Positions 5,265-7,818 of a stretch of DNA of 7,818 nucleotides are shown here, piece by piece; position 1 is the stretch's first letter; every line of letters starts with the position of its first letter. Origin of the DNA: an uncultured Bacteroidales bacterium. GTDB taxonomy: Bacteria > Bacteroidota > Bacteroidia > Bacteroidales > Tenuifilaceae. Location: the NCBI GenBank assembly GCA_937915475.1, contig CALGIR010000263.1, positions 1 to 7,818 of the forward strand. The letters run 5' to 3'. The position numbers and the translations under genes were made by a program. The notes beneath the pieces are model-generated. The model saw nothing but the letters and a program-made list of their open reading frames with translations, ran no database searches and was not told the DNA's origin.

Positions 5265-6866
5265 ATGAGAACAAAACTTTTAACACTGAGTTTGCTTTTA
5301 GCCTTTACGGGTTCATTGCTAGCTCAAACCAGAACTGTAAAAGGGGTTATTACCTCTGAAAACGACAATAAACCCATTTCAAACGTATCAGTCCGTCTGA
5401 AAGGAGCAATTGCTTCAACTGTGTCTGATGCAAACGGGGTTTATTCAATTGCTATTGATGAGAACTCAACTGAGGTGCTCATTTTCTCTCATCCCGATTT
5501 CGATGATATGGAAATTGGGGTAAACGGTAAAAACCTGTTGGACATTCAATTGACCAGCAATGTCCGTTATAACCAATATGGTGTAAGAGTAACCCGAACT
5601 CCTCTTGACTCAGAAGAGCGCAATGGGATTCTTGTTCACGAGGCCAAGGATCAATCGTACAGAGTTTGGTACGATGCACGTGTTCAGGCCGATGGCGGGA
5701 TGTTTTTTGGTGATACCTATAACGAAATTGGTAATGGAACTTCAATTCGCCGCGCCAGGTTTGCGGTAAAAACCAAGTTTGGTAAGTATTGGTATGCTGA
5801 GTTCGATTTGGACATCGCAAACTCCGAACTTGAGCTAAAGGATGCATACCTACAGTTCCAAAACAAGGGTATTGAGATAAGCGTGGGTCACTTCAAAGAA
5901 ACATTCTCAATGGAAAGAACTACTACATCGAGATATCTCACCTTTATTGAAAGGCCAAATACGGTTAACGCATTTGCACCATCAAGGCATACCGGTATGG
6001 CCATAAGCTATAACAAGAATTGGCTCTTTGCTGCTGGTGGTGTTCATTTCCAAGTGATTGATGACCTTGAAGAGCGCACCTTTTCAAAAGATCATAATAA
6101 AGATGGCGGTATTGATGAAGGTTACTCCCTAACAGGTAAAATTGTTCTAATGCCTTGGGCAAGCGATCACGACAAAGGCTTACACTTTGGTATTGCCGGC
6201 TCGTATCGCACCCCAAAAACAAGTGCTGAAGTTTGGGACTATGAAAACCAAAGAGGTAGTGTTCGCTACAGCACCCGGTCAATTTCCTCAATAAATCGCA
6301 AGAAATATATCGATACCGATGATATTACAAACGTTGAATCAACAACACTAGGAGGTATAGAACTTGCTGGTTACTACAACAACTACCGCCTTCAATCGGA
6401 ATACCATACAAGCACGGTAAACCGCTTCGACGATATGGGTTCTGAAAAATTTGAAGGCTTTTACGTATTTGGTAGCGTATTACTTTTCGGAGGCAACTAC
6501 CAGTACAACACTAATGAAGCGGAATTCACCCAACCCAAAAGAGGAAAAGATTGGGGTGAAATTGAACTCGCTTTCCGGTACGATTATATTACGCTAAACA
6601 GCCTAACCGAAGGCAGTAATTTAATGGGTGGATCTGGCGAAAACTACACGTTTGGTATAAACTACTATGTAAACAACAACGTGAAAATTATGCTTAACTA
6701 CGCCTACCTAAATCACGATAGGTACGCAAACGGAAAAAACAAGCTGTTTGTAGGATACGATGCTAGTGGCGAGCTAACTAAGAACCCAATGCTTGTTGCT
6801 GATGAGACAGGCAAAGCTGGTGAGGATTTTCATATGGTAGCCATTCGTTTCGAAGTTGATTTTTAG
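5265..6866 (+). CDS. Phosphate-selective porin (OprP/OprO-like) with N-terminal CarboxypepD_reg-like domain
   Basis: A 533-residue outer-membrane protein. Residues 1-20 are a Sec signal peptide (MRTK, hydrophobic core, probable cleavage at LLA|QT). Residues 22-97 form a CarboxypepD_reg-like beta domain (VKGVITSENDNKPISNVSV, SDANGVYSIAI), as found at the front of Bacteroidota TonB-dependent receptors. Residues about 130-533 resemble the OprO/OprP porin barrel: RRARFAVKTKFGKYWYAEFDLD (162-183), LKDAYLQF, ISVGHFKETFSMERTTT and SRYLTFIERPNTVNAFAP, ending in alternating aromatic strands with a C-terminal Phe that suits barrel assembly. Its place after DUF47 and PiT supports phosphate as the solute, although homologues of this barrel also carry polyphosphate or other anions. 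I see no promoter of its own; before the mobile element inserted, the gap to the transporter gene was 38 bases. Porin call strong, substrate moderate. Confidence 0.88.
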   Translation: MRTKLLTLSLLLAFTGSLLAQTRTVKGVITSENDNKPISNVSVRLKGAIASTVSDANGVYSIAIDENSTEVLIFSHPDFDDMEIGVNGKNLLDIQLTSNVRYNQYGVRVTRTPLDSEERNGILVHEAKDQSYRVWYDARVQADGGMFFGDTYNEIGNGTSIRRARFAVKTKFGKYWYAEFDLDIANSELELKDAYLQFQNKGIEISVGHFKETFSMERTTTSRYLTFIERPNTVNAFAPSRHTGMAISYNKNWLFAAGGVHFQVIDDLEERTFSKDHNKDGGIDEGYSLTGKIVLMPWASDHDKGLHFGIAGSYRTPKTSAEVWDYENQRGSVRYSTRSISSINRKKYIDTDDITNVESTTLGGIELAGYYNNYRLQSEYHTSTVNRFDDMGSEKFEGFYVFGSVLLFGGNYQYNTNEAEFTQPKRGKDWGEIELAFRYDYITLNSLTEGSNLMGGSGENYTFGINYYVNNNVKIMLNYAYLNHDRYANGKNKLFVGYDASGELTKNPMLVADETGKAGEDFHMVAIRFEVDF

Positions 6867-6895
6867 TGATTTATTGACATAAAACCAATACAACT

Positions 6896-7818
6896 ATGAA
6901 AACAAATAAATTTTTAATAACATTTACAGTCATTGCGCTAAGCTTATCAAGCTGCGTTAAAGACGAAATATACGTTGACGACACTGAAATGGCAGATTCA
7001 GATATCGTTATGAACGAAGTATTCTCAAGAGGTGATACTGACAACCCCGATTGGGTTGAGATATACAACCTATCAAACTCACCTATCGATATTAGTGGTT
7101 ATAAAATATATGATGGAGGGGGACAATCTGGCTCAAAACCAAAAATGGAGTTTCCTGCTGGCACAACAGTTCCGGCCAAAGGGTTCTATGTAATTGTTGT
7201 TGACACTGACGATGCTGCTGGATTTGGTCTATCAAGTGGGGGAGATATACTTTGGCTCGAAAATGAGGCAGGAGAGGTAATTGACAACGTTGAAGTTCCT
7301 GCAATGCCCATTGAGACAACTTCTTACGGTCGTATGCCCGATGGTAGCGAGAACTGGCAGATACTTGAAACCATTACTATGGGTGCCGCAAACGACGATA
7401 CACCTGCACCCGAAATTCCCGATGTTGTAATGAACGAAGTATTCTCAAAAGGATTTGACGGCAACCTTGATTGGGTTGAAATTTTTAACAACACCGATGC
7501 CGATATCGACATTTCAGGATATAAAATTTACGATAACGGAGGAGAATCAGGCTCAAAACCTAAAAAGGAATTTGCTTCAGGAACTATTCTTCCTGCAAAC
7601 GGATTTTTCGTAATTATTGTTGACGACGAAGAGGATAGCGGATTCGGTATTTCAAGTGGTGGAGAAACACTTTGGCTTGAAGATGCTGAGGGGAGTGTTA
7701 TCGATGAGGTTGAAGTACCAGCACTCGAAGATGCACAATCGTACGGACGCTATGCCGATGGTTCAGCAAACTGGCAAGTTCTATATTATGTAACACGCGG
7801 AACGGCAAACAGCGATGC
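6896..7818 (+). CDS. Lipoprotein with tandem lamin-tail domains; 3' end outside the window
   Basis: The ATG lies 29 bases after the porin stop, so the gene is probably the next cistron of the operon. The visible 307 codons start with a lipoprotein signal peptide whose lipobox LSSC puts the lipidated Cys at residue 20. VKDEIYVDD follows, and the early acidic residues resemble the surface-export signals described for Bacteroidota lipoproteins. Two lamin-tail-like (LTD) beta domains follow, at about residues 37-165 and 177-305. Each carries VMNEVFS, DWVEI(Y/F)N, DISGYKIYD, GSKPK and FG(L/I)SSGG, then LWLE, SYGR and NWQ. The repeats are offset by 140 residues with almost no gap. LTDs in bacterial secreted proteins are thought to be adhesion or targeting modules and often accompany nucleases or phosphoesterases, so an unseen catalytic domain downstream is possible. 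No stop is reached. The lipoprotein and LTD calls are good; the function is unknown. Confidence 0.85.
   Translation, partial: MKTNKFLITFTVIALSLSSCVKDEIYVDDTEMADSDIVMNEVFSRGDTDNPDWVEIYNLSNSPIDISGYKIYDGGGQSGSKPKMEFPAGTTVPAKGFYVIVVDTDDAAGFGLSSGGDILWLENEAGEVIDNVEVPAMPIETTSYGRMPDGSENWQILETITMGAANDDTPAPEIPDVVMNEVFSKGFDGNLDWVEIFNNTDADIDISGYKIYDNGGESGSKPKKEFASGTILPANGFFVIIVDDEEDSGFGISSGGETLWLEDAEGSVIDEVEVPALEDAQSYGRYADGSANWQVLYYVTRGTANSD
7010..7818 (+). repeat. Tandem ~420-bp coding repeat (two lamin-tail units)
   Basis: The unit beginning at 7010 recurs at 7430. Both copies open with the same 19 bases (ATGAACGAAGTATTCTCAA), and further short identical blocks such as GGCTCAAAACC fall at matching offsets. 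The second copy ends with GGAACGGCAAACAGCGATGC, matching the linker that ended the first copy, so the window stops almost exactly at a unit boundary and a third copy could follow. Confidence 0.85.

Noticed and set aside
5479..6291. Minus-strand open frames inside the porin gene
   Set aside because: Composition and motifs are those expected from antisense reading of a coding region; no recognisable domain.
6871..7512. Minus-strand open frames opposite the lamin-tail lipoprotein
   Set aside because: The plus-strand frame has a lipobox, two repeated domains and an operon position; the opposite frames repeat because the coding units repeat.
1..7818. CRISPR array, tRNA, rRNA or toxin-antitoxin pair
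   Set aside because: No regularly spaced short repeats, no cloverleaf or rRNA-like segment, and no small gene pair were seen on either strand.

Overview
The window reads as chromosomal DNA of a Bacteroidota bacterium. This rests on several signs: AT-leaning sequence, no recognisable Shine-Dalgarno motifs before any start codon, a TAnnTTTG-type promoter, lipoproteins with short signal peptides, a CarboxypepD_reg-like extension on an outer-membrane protein, and the LuxR-type helix-turn-helix (HTH) ending typical of this phylum. All genes are on the + strand.

Layout. Bases 2-1402 hold the C-terminal two thirds or more of urocanate hydratase (histidine degradation), cut by the window edge and followed by a hairpin terminator. 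Bases 1558-1965 encode a small unrecognised lipoprotein. Bases 1966-2389 are non-coding; the last 60 bases carry a candidate promoter nested in TTGCA half-sites. From 2390 to the window end runs what looks like one phosphate-uptake operon: a DUF47/PhoU-like accessory protein, a PiT phosphate transporter, an OprP-like porin, and a lipoprotein with tandem lamin-tail domains (running off the edge).

Two things stand out. First, the PiT transporter does not end after its membrane domain. A last membrane helix is followed by a long coiled coil and a LuxR-type DNA-binding domain, so the transporter may also be a membrane-tethered transcription factor. Second, a 424-bp deleted IS4-like element with perfect 18-bp terminal inverted repeats and a 10-bp target duplication lies between the transporter and porin genes. 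Removing it in silico leaves a 38-bp gap, which reveals the original operon structure.

Proposed logic (inference): the porin admits phosphate across the outer membrane, PiT carries it across the inner membrane, DUF47 modulates PiT, and the HTH tail may couple transporter state to transcription, perhaps of this operon. The lamin-tail lipoprotein may act at the cell surface, but its role is unknown.
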